64,000 bases of DNA, taken from the NCBI GenBank assembly GCA_029204225.1, contig CM055111.1, positions 30,886,674 to 30,950,673 of the forward strand, written 5' to 3'. The position numbers were made by a program, and so were the translations under genes. The notes under the pieces are model-generated. The model was not told the DNA's origin and searched no databases. It worked only from the letters and a program-made list of their open reading frames with translations. Positions 54,973-64,000 of the stretch are shown in pieces. This stretch comes from Diphasiastrum complanatum. Taxonomy: Eukaryota; Streptophyta; Lycopodiopsida; Lycopodiales; Lycopodiaceae. The first letter of the stretch is position 1. Every line of letters begins with the position of its first letter.

Positions 54973-55379
54973 TCAGGGGTTTAGAGTCAAGACAACAATA
55001 TACATTAGAGTGATTAGTCACAAATCTTAATAGTAGCATGTTCTATACAACTCCAAAGTGCTACTAGGACAAGATCTGGACGAGGACTATCATGGTCGGA
55101 TTAGGGCTAAGAGAACTACCCCTACCAGGAGATTTCAGCCAATTGAATAGAAATAGAGAGATTTATCATTACTTCTACTCTAGGGATTTTCACAATCATC
55201 TCCTATACTAAGAGGGAGATAAGTTATTTGAGTCAAACATAGTGCTGATAGTAGTTCCCTCAAAGTCTATGAACTAAGTGAGAATTCGGTGTGGAGTGAA
55301 CTAAGAGGATCTTTCACTCAGTATACAAAACTGCGATTATGAGTTCCTTGATAAAAATCAATAACTAGATTGACTCATC
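54973..55379. other. No gene seen
   Basis: Sequence between two copia integrase fragments. No coding content or clear repeat recognised; probably inserted or diverged element DNA. Confidence 0.5.
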
Positions 55380-55545
55380 AAGCATTAACCAACAAAGATA
55401 CCTTTAATGGATGTAGGATTATGCTTCTTTCTTGTGTGTAATAATCGAGACCCAAAGATTTTCAGATCCTTGAGGTTTGGCTTCTTACAAAATAGATCCT
55501 CACAAGGTGTGATTCCACCAATGGACTTACATGGCATTCTATTAC
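55380..55545 (-). pseudogene. Second copia integrase fragment
   Basis: The minus strand reads NRMPCKSIGGITPCEDLFCK, KPNLKDLKIFGS, then NPTSIKGIFVG with a disrupted middle. It covers the same part of integrase as 54229-54972, so it comes from another element; it is closer to the intact copia (GGITPFEALFGEKPNLKDLK). Confidence 0.75.
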
Positions 55546-56044
55546 TATTGGAGCATTTGCGGATCCTGAGGCAACCCTAACCCTAGCTAATAAGTGAGAG
55601 GGATTTGGCACCGTACGTGTGTAAGTCCAACCCGATGATCACATAGTTATTTGATTAAGTAGAAAGTCAATAAAAGGACTTAAAGCCTTTTTGCGGGATT
55701 TTAATGTCGCAGGGCCTAAAAAAAAGTTAGTGAATAAAATAGGGGTTCCCACCAAAAGTTAAATTTGAATTGGGTCCTCTAATTAATGCAAGAGTTTTCC
55801 ATTATTTTTTGATTTGAATGGGCCAATAAAATTTTGAGGCCAAGGCCCTCCTCTCCACTATAAATAGGGGCAAACTCGAGCTGGTAAGTCATGTTCTCTC
55901 TTCATCTCAATACAAGCAGTTGAGCCTGTTATGAAATGAACTATGAATGTCCTTGCTCTCTATCTTTTTTCCTCCTTCTCTCATGCTTTTATTATATTTG
56001 CTAATTGTTATATCTGAATGTTATTGGGATTGTATATTCTTATG

Positions 56045-56122
<78 letters not shown>

Positions 56123-56360
56123 AAGTATCTATCTTATAGTGGGTTGTAGTGTTAATTGGTTTAGGGTTAATGGATGTAGTGTTAATCTGGAGTGTTAGTG
56201 GATCTTAGTGTTACTTGTGGAGCATCTATGCATGCTGGATTTTGATTTATGCTATCGCTCTCATGGGATCGAACCTTCGCGTGATGACTAACTTCATCTC
56301 CTTGATGCTTGTGTGCTTGGATCTTGGGTTGAGAATATGATAGAAAATAAAGCCACTACA
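55546..56360 (+). mobile_element. Gypsy-type LTR with TATA box and GT/GA microsatellite
   Basis: CTATAAATAGGGG (TATA core 55859-55866) is followed by a CT-rich leader. The (GT)n(GA)n run lies at 56051-56117. The LTR end near 56360 is set by the adjacent PBS-like sequence. The left edge is approximate. Confidence 0.6.
56051..56117 (+). repeat. (GT)20(GA)13 compound microsatellite
   Basis: GT run 56051-56090 passing directly into a GA run 56091-56117. Confidence 0.95.
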
Positions 56361-56384
56361 ATTTTGGTGCCATTGCCGAGGAGC
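56361..56384 (+). other. Gypsy (Tat/Ogre-like) PBS region
   Basis: ATTTTGGTGCCATTGCCGAG closely resembles the ATTTTGGCGCCGTTGCCGGG start of interior typical of plant Tat-lineage gypsy elements, with a few C-to-T/A changes. Inferred: the LTR at 55.5-56.36 kb belonged to that lineage. Confidence 0.6.
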
Positions 56385-57556
56385 TACGCCAATTTTTCGG
56401 ATTGCAGCATGTTTGGATGAATGTTAGCTTGCATTAGGCATCTTGTTTTGGCATGGGTAAGGCTAAAATTGTATTTTAAAGATTGAGGGTGATTTTGCTT
56501 GATTTGAGTGGATCATCTTGTTTGAAATCTAATCTTATTGTTGAGCAGGGAAAGCTCTTCATATCACAATCCTTAAGATCCATCTGGATCTGAGAAATTA
56601 GGAAAAACAACAAAAATCGGTCATTTTTGTCAGATTTGAACAAAAAATAAACAAAATCGTCATCAGATCTGATAACTTTTTACCCTCTTACGCCGAGTTG
56701 CAGATACCTTTGGTTTCACTCACAAAACCTTCAGATTGACAGGTTAACGTTAATTCTCAACAGATTTGCAAAACCATCAAAAAATACCAAAAAACCATCA
56801 AAACTCTAAAAATACAGAAAAAGAATCTTCGTGTGATTCATTGTACATAGGTGTATTCAGATCTATGTTGACAGATCCCCTACTCCAGAGGATCTGTTTA
56901 CTGCTTTCTTGTTCTTCTTACTTCTGTCTATCAGCAGGGACAATGGGCTCGTGCTTACAGTTATTCTTTCTTGTTAAAGCCCAAAATCAGGCATAAGGGA
57001 CAAATTATCTTTGTAGTATTATGTCTTGTCTGTCAGAGGACATCCAGATGAGTCTCTCTTGAACTGAATGCACATGCATAATCAACCAAAATGCAAGCCA
57101 ATGCGTTCAACAAATGATCTACGTTACTGCTCAGTTGAACAACGATGGATTCCTACTTCTACCTTGCTGCAAAATGAACTAAAATCAGATCCTAAGCACT
57201 ACTCTACTTGCATAAACTGACAAAACAATAGACAAGAACTAATCTACAACATTTTAGAAGTCCAAAAATCAAGAAACCAACCAATCTTTTGATTCTTGGA
57301 CGTCCCAAGAACATCAAGAACTAGAATGTTGGAGGATATGCAGGATTTATGCCACATTTCTAGCCTATCTAGTTTACTTGAATGTTGATTCCTACATTAA
57401 TTCACAAACAAGAAATGAAAACTAATCCACAACTAGGAAAGCAAGAAAACTAATCCACTCTAAGTCCACAACCACACAATATGAATGGAAGGGCATGATC
57501 ATAGGGGCATCACTCAAGAAAACCATCATGATCAAGGAGCTTAGTGTAGCATCAAA
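56385..57556 (+). other. Gypsy leader, no coding recognised
   Basis: Sequence following the PBS-like site; A-rich (56760-56825). The short frame 56766-56996 is not convincing. No Gag domain appears before the inverted family-B LTR at 57557. Confidence 0.5.
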
Positions 57557-58010
57557 CTCATGGAAAATCTTCTTATTAAGCATGCTAGTAGATACAATGC
57601 AAAAAGGCTCCTCTTCACAAAGAGGGAGTCTCTTAAATAAGCAAGAGAGCTCCTTAGGTGGCATCCTAGTGGAATTTCCACATTTCACAAATTACAAGTG
57701 GAATAATGCTATCCACTAGAGGTCACCATCAAAAGGTGGCTCACTCTACTTTCTTTAAGAGAGGTCTACTTGCATTTATTACATTTACCTAGAAATACTA
57801 GTTCCTACATGGTCATTCCATCTTTCGGGATTCACCATGAGGCTTACACAGTTCTTGCTTGTCATTCCTAACTAGCATTTCTCGGCTCTCATACTCGGCT
57901 CTCAATCTTTGTTAGTCTCGTCTTCTTAGAGACCTCCTCGATCTAAGGTGAGAAGTGCTCTTGAGTTGCTCTGTACGAGTATCTTGGAGATTTGTCAGAA
58001 TCAGCCAACA
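57557..58010 (-). mobile_element. LTR family B, copy 2 (inverted)
   Basis: The reverse complement of 6774-7190 with moderate divergence. It starts on the minus strand at 58010 with TGTTGGCTGATTCTGAC and contains GCTTATTTAAGAGACTCCC. No PBS or gag is attached on the inner side. Probably a solo LTR or truncated copy. Confidence 0.65.
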
Positions 58011-58690
58011 TCATCCCACCCCTAATGTGTGGCAGGACCCACTGCAACTCATATTGGACGATGTCGCTCCGCTTCTACATTGGCGTCTTCGATTGTCACT
58101 TGGAAAAGCGTAGATCCTCGTTCGCTTACATAAGACCAAATGTTTATTGTTGCCAGTCTTTATCACAAAAATTGTTTTTCACAAATTGCCGCAACTTCAT
58201 CAGAATGTCTTATTGCTATAGGTGGTTGACATTCTCAAAATTGGAGAGCTTCCAGCAGCTTCACAACTTGCATGCTTGAGTGCTTCCCACGTGTCTTCTC
58301 TCTTATTACTTGTATCTGTCATTGACGGTTTCATCTCTGGTTTCTTGGCAGGTACTAACTTTTGGGAGGTCTGCATCCTCCATTTTGCTTCTGGGTGTTT
58401 CCGCAGTTCTTCGCTCAGTTGAAGTCCCAGTCTTAAGAAAAACCTTTGATCCGCAAGTTACACAAATTTCAATTATCAGTCTCAAGGGGATGGACTCATC
58501 AACATAAATTTGGTGGTAGGAACAGATTTGGATGGGCGGTTTGGTAACGGTAAGAAAACATGATGAAGGCTTGGTAACAAGGTGAAGGAACTGATAGTTC
58601 TACAGTTGCAGCCTTTGGCCTTTGCAATGTCGAGCCTCGACCACCACTTGCGGGGTGAGGAGCTCGCTTTATTTTGCAGGTTCACGGTTG
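58011..58690. other. No gene seen
   Basis: AT-rich with short, unrecognised open frames on both strands. Confidence 0.5.
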
Positions 58691-59661
58691 TCTTCATCTT
58701 TTTTTTTCTATAGCTCTTTCTTTTGATCCATTACTTTTGGATCTCTTTGGGCTTCATACGAGGGGATTCAACTATCATTGCTCCAGAGAGTTTCTTTTGA
58801 TCAAGGTTGATCTGATTCAACTGCTGCTTAAGTTTTGTCCTTTCCTCCTCAGCTTCTTGGAACATCCTCTTTATTCCTTCTAGTTGTTTCGCCTGCCTTT
58901 GTAGATCTTTTCCGGCTGAACAACCAATGTAGGTGGTAGTTGGTCTTCACAAGACACTTGCAATGATCTATCAGTTGCTTTGGTAAGACTATAAAAAACT
59001 AGAGATTTCTCAGAAGAATGGTGAAATGATGATAAACAAACAGATGGAAGGTAGGGTGGAGGTGGTGACATCGGTAGATGGTGTGAATGATAGGCATGAG
59101 AATGGGTGCAGAAGTATGGCAAGAGGCGGTTGAAGGAGACTGATTTCCCAATGCTTGTGTTTTCCGTTCCAAAGGATCTTCGTCGTAACTGAGGTACTTC
59201 TTCTGATTGAGTCTCTTTTAATTGCCCATATGTCTTCTTAGCCTTGTCATTGTCGACTTTGGGTTTGTGACCTTGGCTATCGATCTTGCTGATGTTATTG
59301 CTGGCAGTGTAATTGCTTTAGTGGATCCAAGCAGATCCACTCCCTTCCCCCCAAAAAAAAATTTGTTGATGGGGATGTTGTTGCTGTCAAGATTGGATCG
59401 GCGTGTGGAACACGTAGTTGAAACACGTTGAACATGTGACTGGACTAAATATTGAACAAATTTTAATAAATTTGTTTTGATCTTGTTGTAGTTGACTCGA
59501 AAATGAATATGATGATGAGATGCAGGAGTCAACTCTGACGTGAGATGTATTTTGCAAATTTTTAGTATACGCAAAGATCTTAAACTCTGTGCAAGGTTAT
59601 TTGAAGGTGGGTATATGAATGAAAATGTGTTCTTGAGATTGCTACGGAGACGACGAACCAA
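58690..59661 (-). pseudogene. Coiled-coil ORF remnant 3, unidentified
   Basis: The minus-strand reading of about 58920-58735 gives KDLQRQAKQLEGIKRMFQEA, EEERTKLKQQLNQINLDQKK and LSGAMIVESPRMKPKEIQ, a clear charged coiled coil. Flanking minus frames (59122-58880, 59661-59218) are Ser/Pro/His-rich. It is similar in style and orientation to the remnants at 18319-19280 and 21157-21993. No known domain. Confidence 0.4.
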
Positions 59662-60453
59662 AATGTTGTCTTATCCGGCAAGGCAAACCAGGACAACATC
59701 CACCACCATTGCATCAACAAATATCAATGCTATGGCAAAGAAGATGATCGACAAGTTCGAGAAACTTGGTCAAAAACAGCAGATGCAGCTAGTAAAAATG
59801 CAATCTCAACTCGACGAAAAGCTAAAAGCCTTGGAGGAATTCCATGGTAAAGCAAACAAAGAACCTAAAAAGTTTGCAAAGACTTTTCCTAGAGGGGAAA
59901 ATGTCTAGTGTTCAATTTTTGTGGACAATCACACTATGAATGAATGTCCAACATTGAAACAACGAATGACGAATACTATTTTATTTCGGATGAACCAACA
60001 ATAAAGCCGCCAAAAGCAGTCATGTTGAAGGAAGGAAAAGCTCCAGGACCAATGACAAAGAAGCAAGCTAAGCAAAACTATAATACGGTCCTAAAATGAG
60101 AAAAATCATCTCAAAAAATTGATTCTAAGAATGTACCACCTTTATTGGATAAATAAAAGAGGAAGGGCAAGGATGATTCTTCAAGTCAGACTTCTCGCAA
60201 GAAATCACCATCAAAAAAGTCAGCACCTTCAGAGACAAGCACATCTTCTAGAAAGTCATCACCTCCACGATTGATTCCTGCCAAGAAATGTAAACGGAGA
60301 TCAAAGATCAACCCTTATGAAAAGGAACAATCAGAAGAAGTCCAACATGATATTCTCGAGCATTTCAAACGCTATACTTTGGATGATGTTGTGATTATGT
60401 TACCCAAGGCTCATTGTGAACCAGAAGACTCGTCATTCTTGACTTGCCTCTAG
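59640..60453 (+). pseudogene. Ty3/gypsy Gag C-terminus and NC linker
   Basis: The plus-strand frame contains AMAKKMIDKFEKLGQKQQMQ, then LVKMQSQLDEKLKALEEFHG, a match to the tail of the Gag at 15629-16276. A zinc knuckle follows split over frames (CSIF.., FCGQSH, NEC). Downstream is a Lys/Ser-rich linker (SRKKSPSKKSAPSETSTSS) and a piece with KRRSKINPYEKEQSEEVQHD. Many stops; dead. It ends where the copia LTR begins at 60776. Confidence 0.65.
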
Positions 60454-60775
60454 CGTCACGTCACCGTACTAGGCAAACATCTTCAGTTGTGCTTTCGCCT
60501 CCTGCTGCAAGTCACACTGACCTACCTATCCCCCAATCCACTGATGCTTCCTCGCCTTAGCTTCCTCACATGATTAGTCTGTGACCATTGGATATATCGT
60601 TCCAGTCATAGTTGCCCAAGCCACCTCATCCTCGCAAAAGCAAGCAATTTCACCAAACACACAGGCTTTCATGGACATGTTCGATGATTCCAATCCCTTA
60701 GGGCCAGATGAATTTTGTGAGATGCCCAAGATTTTAGATTTCTTATGCTCAATCTTAAACAAATCATTCAAGTAA
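60454..60775 (+). other. Gypsy linker remnant, no clear coding
   Basis: Pro/Ser-rich continuation of the gypsy Gag-protease linker with stops; the short frame 60581-60775 is not recognised. Confidence 0.4.
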
Positions 60776-61527
60776 TGAGCATCCTGAAAAACCGAAGGGC
60801 GACAACATATTTGTAGGCCTTCACATTTTTCCCTTTGAGATTTTCTATGACTTAGAAATCATCTTTAAGGCAAATTTGACTTTTTTCCTCTTTTTCGTTC
60901 CTTAGCAAAAAATGCGACACATTGGTCAAGTGGCCAGAATACCTTAGAAATCATTTTTAGGCACCTTCTTCTATTTCGTCTTGTTTGCTCCATAGCAAAA
61001 AATGTGACACACTGGCCAAGTGGCTAGAATACCTTAGAAATCATTTTAAGGCACTTTCGTCTTTTTGCTTTTTGCTGACCGACTTCGCCAATGGATGAGT
61101 AACCCTAAAATAGCTGGACAAACAAATATCCCAATGGCGGTTGACGGTTACCAACTTTTGTACATATGCAAAGACTGGCATAAATAGTCTTAAAGGCTTG
61201 TAAGATATTTCATCTCTTGTAAATCTTTATATTAGCTGAAACAAGCTATATAAGCTTGAATTTTTGAATTTCTCTTTCAATCAGAGTTATTCGTAGCTAG
61301 CGTTATCACGCTCAGCAAGCTGAAGTTATTACTTCAAGCCATTGTACTCATTGTTGATATTTATCATAGTGCAATTTTTGTCTCACTACTACGTCGTTCA
61401 TTTGCGCAAACTGTATGAATTCTTCTACTTGAATATTTCTACTGCTAACTGTTGTGTTTCCATTCCTACACGCCTACGCTCTTAGCAACCGAGCCTCTGT
61501 TGTGCTCATGACCACTGTTTTACGACA
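60776..61527 (+). mobile_element. Copia 5' LTR, 752 bp
   Basis: Starts TGAGCATCCTGAAA and ends TTTTACGACA directly before a perfect PBS. TATA candidates are GCATAAATAG (about 61180) and GCTATATAAG (about 61245). Inside U3, a unit of about 107 bases (GCAAAAAATGYGACACAYTG, GGCCAAGTGGC.AGAATACC, TTAGAAATCATTTTWAGGCA) is tandemly repeated between 60855 and 61060. A degenerate relative lies at 1455-2110. Confidence 0.8.
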
Positions 61528-61539
61528 TGGTATCAGAGC
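61528..61539 (+). other. Copia PBS, tRNA-Met
   Basis: Perfect TGGTATCAGAGC immediately after the LTR end ACGACA. Confidence 0.93.
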
Positions 61540-61670
61540 AGGCATTTCAGTAATCTGCATTTTTATTGTGGATTATCAATCTTGTTTCTATCAAGACGTC
61601 TTTCTAGCAAACGTGCAGCCAACAATATTCCGACAGTCATTGTTTCTATCAACGATTTTGTTCAACCATA

Positions 61671-62042
61671 ATGGATCTATCATCTAGTTCATCTCTCATT
61701 GACAAACTCGATGGAGATAACTACCATCTCTGGAAATTCAAGATGAAGGTTATACTTCTAGCCAAAGAACTGTGGGACATCATTGATGGCACAAAACTCA
61801 AACAAGAAGGTGATGCATCCGTCATCACCAAGTGGAGACTGAGAGATGGCAAAGCTTTTGCCATGATCACCCTCAACATCAAGGACACTCATATCAGCCA
61901 CATACGTGCTGCTCAGACAACTAAGAATGCATGGGACATCCTAGCAACTCTCTATGACATTAGAGATGTTACATCCAAGCTCCATCTGAAGAAGAAATTA
62001 TTCAACCTCAGAATGTCTGAAGCAGATAGTGTTTTGATTTGA
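61671..62042 (+). pseudogene. Copia Gag N-terminal part (UBN2-type)
   Basis: Starts with ATG 131 bases past the PBS (MDLSSSSSLIDKLDGDNYHL), then WKFKMKVILLAKELWDIID, WRLRDGKAFAMITLNIKDTH, ISHIRAAQTTKNAWDILATL and YDIRDVTSKLHLKKKLFNLR. A standard copia Gag N-terminus, related to 25256-25950. The frame is intact but ends after 123 residues, exactly where the oppositely oriented copia pol begins, so about two thirds of Gag and all of Pol are missing in this orientation. Confidence 0.9.
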
Positions 62043-63716
62043 TCTATGTCTTTCAAAGTCCTTCTAAGCTAGAGGCTTGGTGAGTAAATCTGCATAACAA
62101 TTTGAAGTTGATACATGCTCAAGGAGAATCTCACCATCCATAACTTTTTCTCTTACATAGTGGTGTGCTACCTCTATGTGTTTACTTCTTGCATGGAAGA
62201 TTGGATTACTTGCAAGATATTGGGCCAAGATGCTATCACATTTGATGCAAGGTATTTCCTCCTCTTCAATAATCCCGAGTTCCACTAGTAATCTTTCGAT
62301 CCAAATGGCTTCCTTTGTTGATAGTCAAAGCCTTGTACTCGGCTTCACATGAGGATAAGAAGATAGTGTCTTGTTTCTTAGATTGCCAAGGGACAAGATT
62401 ACCTCCCAAAAATATTGTGTAAGCACTTGTGGACTTTCTATCCACCTTATCACCTGCAAAATCCGAATCTGAAAAGGCAACAAGGCTTAAATCATGTCTT
62501 TTAAAACAAAGTCCATAGTCTTGAATAGATGCAATATAGATCCTCTTCTCCTTTTTCCAATCATGGATCTTTGGATTTTGCATGCTTCATCACAAGTTTT
62601 AGTGTCTTCAACATTTGACTCCATAGGAGTATCTATGCGTTTACAATCTTGCATTTTAAACTTCTTAAACATAGATCTTACATAACTTTCTTGAGAAATG
62701 AAAGCTAAGTCATTAGAGATCTTAATCTTTAATCCAAGTACATGATGTAAAAATCCAAGATCTTGCATTTTGAATTCCTTTTCTAAGGAGATCTTGGTAT
62801 CAACAAGTAAATCCATGTTGCTTCCACATAATAGAATGTCATCAACATAAATAAGCAACATGATTATATCATTACCAACATGTTTAAGATATAATGATGG
62901 ATTATATGAACTAATCTTGAAACCAATAGAAAGAAGATAAGTGTTCAACCTCTCATACCAAGCCCTTGGAGCTTGTTTCAAGCCATAAAGACTTTTCAAA
63001 AGTAAGCATACTACTGTTGATCCTTTTCCATTCACAACAAAACTTGGAGGTTGATGCATATATATTTCTTCTTCTAAGTGACCATTTAGGAATGCATTAA
63101 AAACATCAAGTTGAAGCATTTTCCAATCATAAAAGCAACAAATAGTAATGAGAATTCTAATGGTTACCATCTTTGCTACAGGAGCAAAGGTTTCTTCATA
63201 ATCTATGCCTTTGATTTGGGCATAACCTTTAGCACAAATCCTTGCTTTGAACTTACTGATTGATCCATCATTATTGAGCTTGATTCTATAGACCCACTTG
63301 CATCCAATGACATGCTTGTCATTAGGTGGATCTACAATTTGCCAAGTCTCATTTTGCATCAAAGCTTCATACTCGGCCTCCATAGCTTTGATCCAATCCT
63401 TTGATTGAAGAGCTTCCTCCACAGTTGATGGTTCTTCAATGGAAGTGTGAAAAGCATGTAGAGAACTTGAATCCTCCACTTGTTTGTCTTTTTCCAAGTA
63501 GGTGAGTCTTCTAGGCTCGGATCTCTCTCGGGTTGATCTTCTTGGAGTCATTGGTAGACTAGGCTTCTCTTGTGATCTTGGCCCCAACAAGTCTTCATCT
63601 TGATCAATACTTGATGAAGAGACTCCTCCTTGATGAATAAGCCCTTGAGATTCCTACACATTGTCCTTCATGTACATTCGACCTTCATGGAAGATCACAT
63701 CTCTACTTATCATAAT
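62043..63716 (-). pseudogene. Copia integrase end, RT and RNase H
   Basis: The main frame 63590-62487 encodes the spacer (RRSTRERSEPRRLTYLEKDK) and RT: AMEAEYEALMQNETWQIVDP, YEETFAPVAKMVTIRILITI, QLDVFNAFLNGHLEEEIYMH, LLKSLYGLKQAPRAWYERLN, LLIYVDDILLCGS (YVDD intact), FKMQDLGFLHHVLGLKI. After DEACK an internal deletion removes the connection segment. RNase H resumes at 62583-62266 (VAFSDSDFAGDKVDRKSTSA, LSSCEAEYKAL) and 62285-62064 (CDSILAQYLASNPIFHARSK, IEVAHHYVREK, DLLTKPLA then stop). Upstream, 63716-63600 gives integrase-end sequence (ISRDVIFHEGRMYM). No 3' LTR follows at 62043. Confidence 0.92.
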
Positions 63717-64000
63717 CAAGATTGATGTCTCACATTGATTATGGCCAAATATGCCTCTATATATACACTTCTTGGAGCTCGAGGTACTGATCATGCATCA
63801 GATCTCACACATGTGAGGATGCCTTGTCATCATCATGCAATTTTGACACTTGGATCAAACTTTCCATTTTGGGCATTTTTGGTCCGATTTCCTACTATAT
63901 GTAGATCTTCATGGAAATCATCTAGAAGCAAAAAATCTCCTACTTCAGCTATTTCCACACATGTGAGCTGTCGTATACACTTGGGATGTGATAGCTATTC
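63717..64000 (+). repeat. Dispersed repeat family A, copy 2
   Basis: Same family and orientation as 438-700, with an extra segment around 63785-63820. It begins exactly where the minus-strand copia integrase stops and runs off the window. It contains CTCTATATATACA and two CACACATGTG words. Confidence 0.65.

Overview
The window looks like nuclear DNA from a land plant. It holds a LOB-domain (LBD) transcription-factor gene, a wall-associated/LRK10L-type receptor kinase, a PPR-protein fragment, plant-type introns, long GA microsatellites and dense Ty1/copia and Ty3/gypsy retroelements primed by initiator tRNA-Met. I cannot place the species. Only two stretches are convincing host genes: a broken receptor-kinase gene (7989-12663) and an intact two-exon LBD gene (41261-42087). 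One further split reading frame (30577-31241) may be a host gene but I do not recognise it. The rest is mostly transposable-element DNA of different ages.

Layout. 1-7.9 kb: LTR remnants, a GA array, an 84-base hairpin, a tRNA-derived SINE, a PPR fragment, a GC-rich foldback and an LTR whose inverted relative lies at 57.6-58.0 kb. 7.9-12.7 kb: the receptor-kinase pseudogene; its first intron carries two hAT-like MITEs, each with a perfect 8-bp target duplication. 13-25 kb: gypsy Gag and integrase remnants, coiled-coil ORF remnants, a copia 5' end (LTR, PBS, gag) inserted in a gypsy gag, and the gypsy protease. 25-33.8 kb: a copia gag, a very decayed plus-strand chromovirus with its 3' LTR, a gypsy RT, the unidentified split ORF, and an inverted LTR pair. 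33.8-39.8 kb: a gypsy integrase split by a young non-coding LTR retrotransposon (34375-39430, TSD GTATG). 40-42.3 kb: the LBD gene. 44.5-50.4 kb: a nearly intact copia element (TSD TGTAA). 52.5-64 kb: further copia and gypsy pieces, including a copia gag abutting an oppositely oriented copia pol.

The most interesting object is the 5,056-bp non-autonomous element at 34375-39430. It has near-identical 1.2-kb LTRs, a perfect tRNA-Met PBS and a polypurine tract but no gag or pol. It carries five iterated short hairpins just downstream of the PBS, where packaging or dimerisation signals of retroelements usually lie, and a cluster of GGCGCC palindromes in each LTR. It must have been mobilised by proteins made elsewhere.

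All coordinates were read by eye. LTR ends backed by target duplications are exact; most other repeat edges are approximate.
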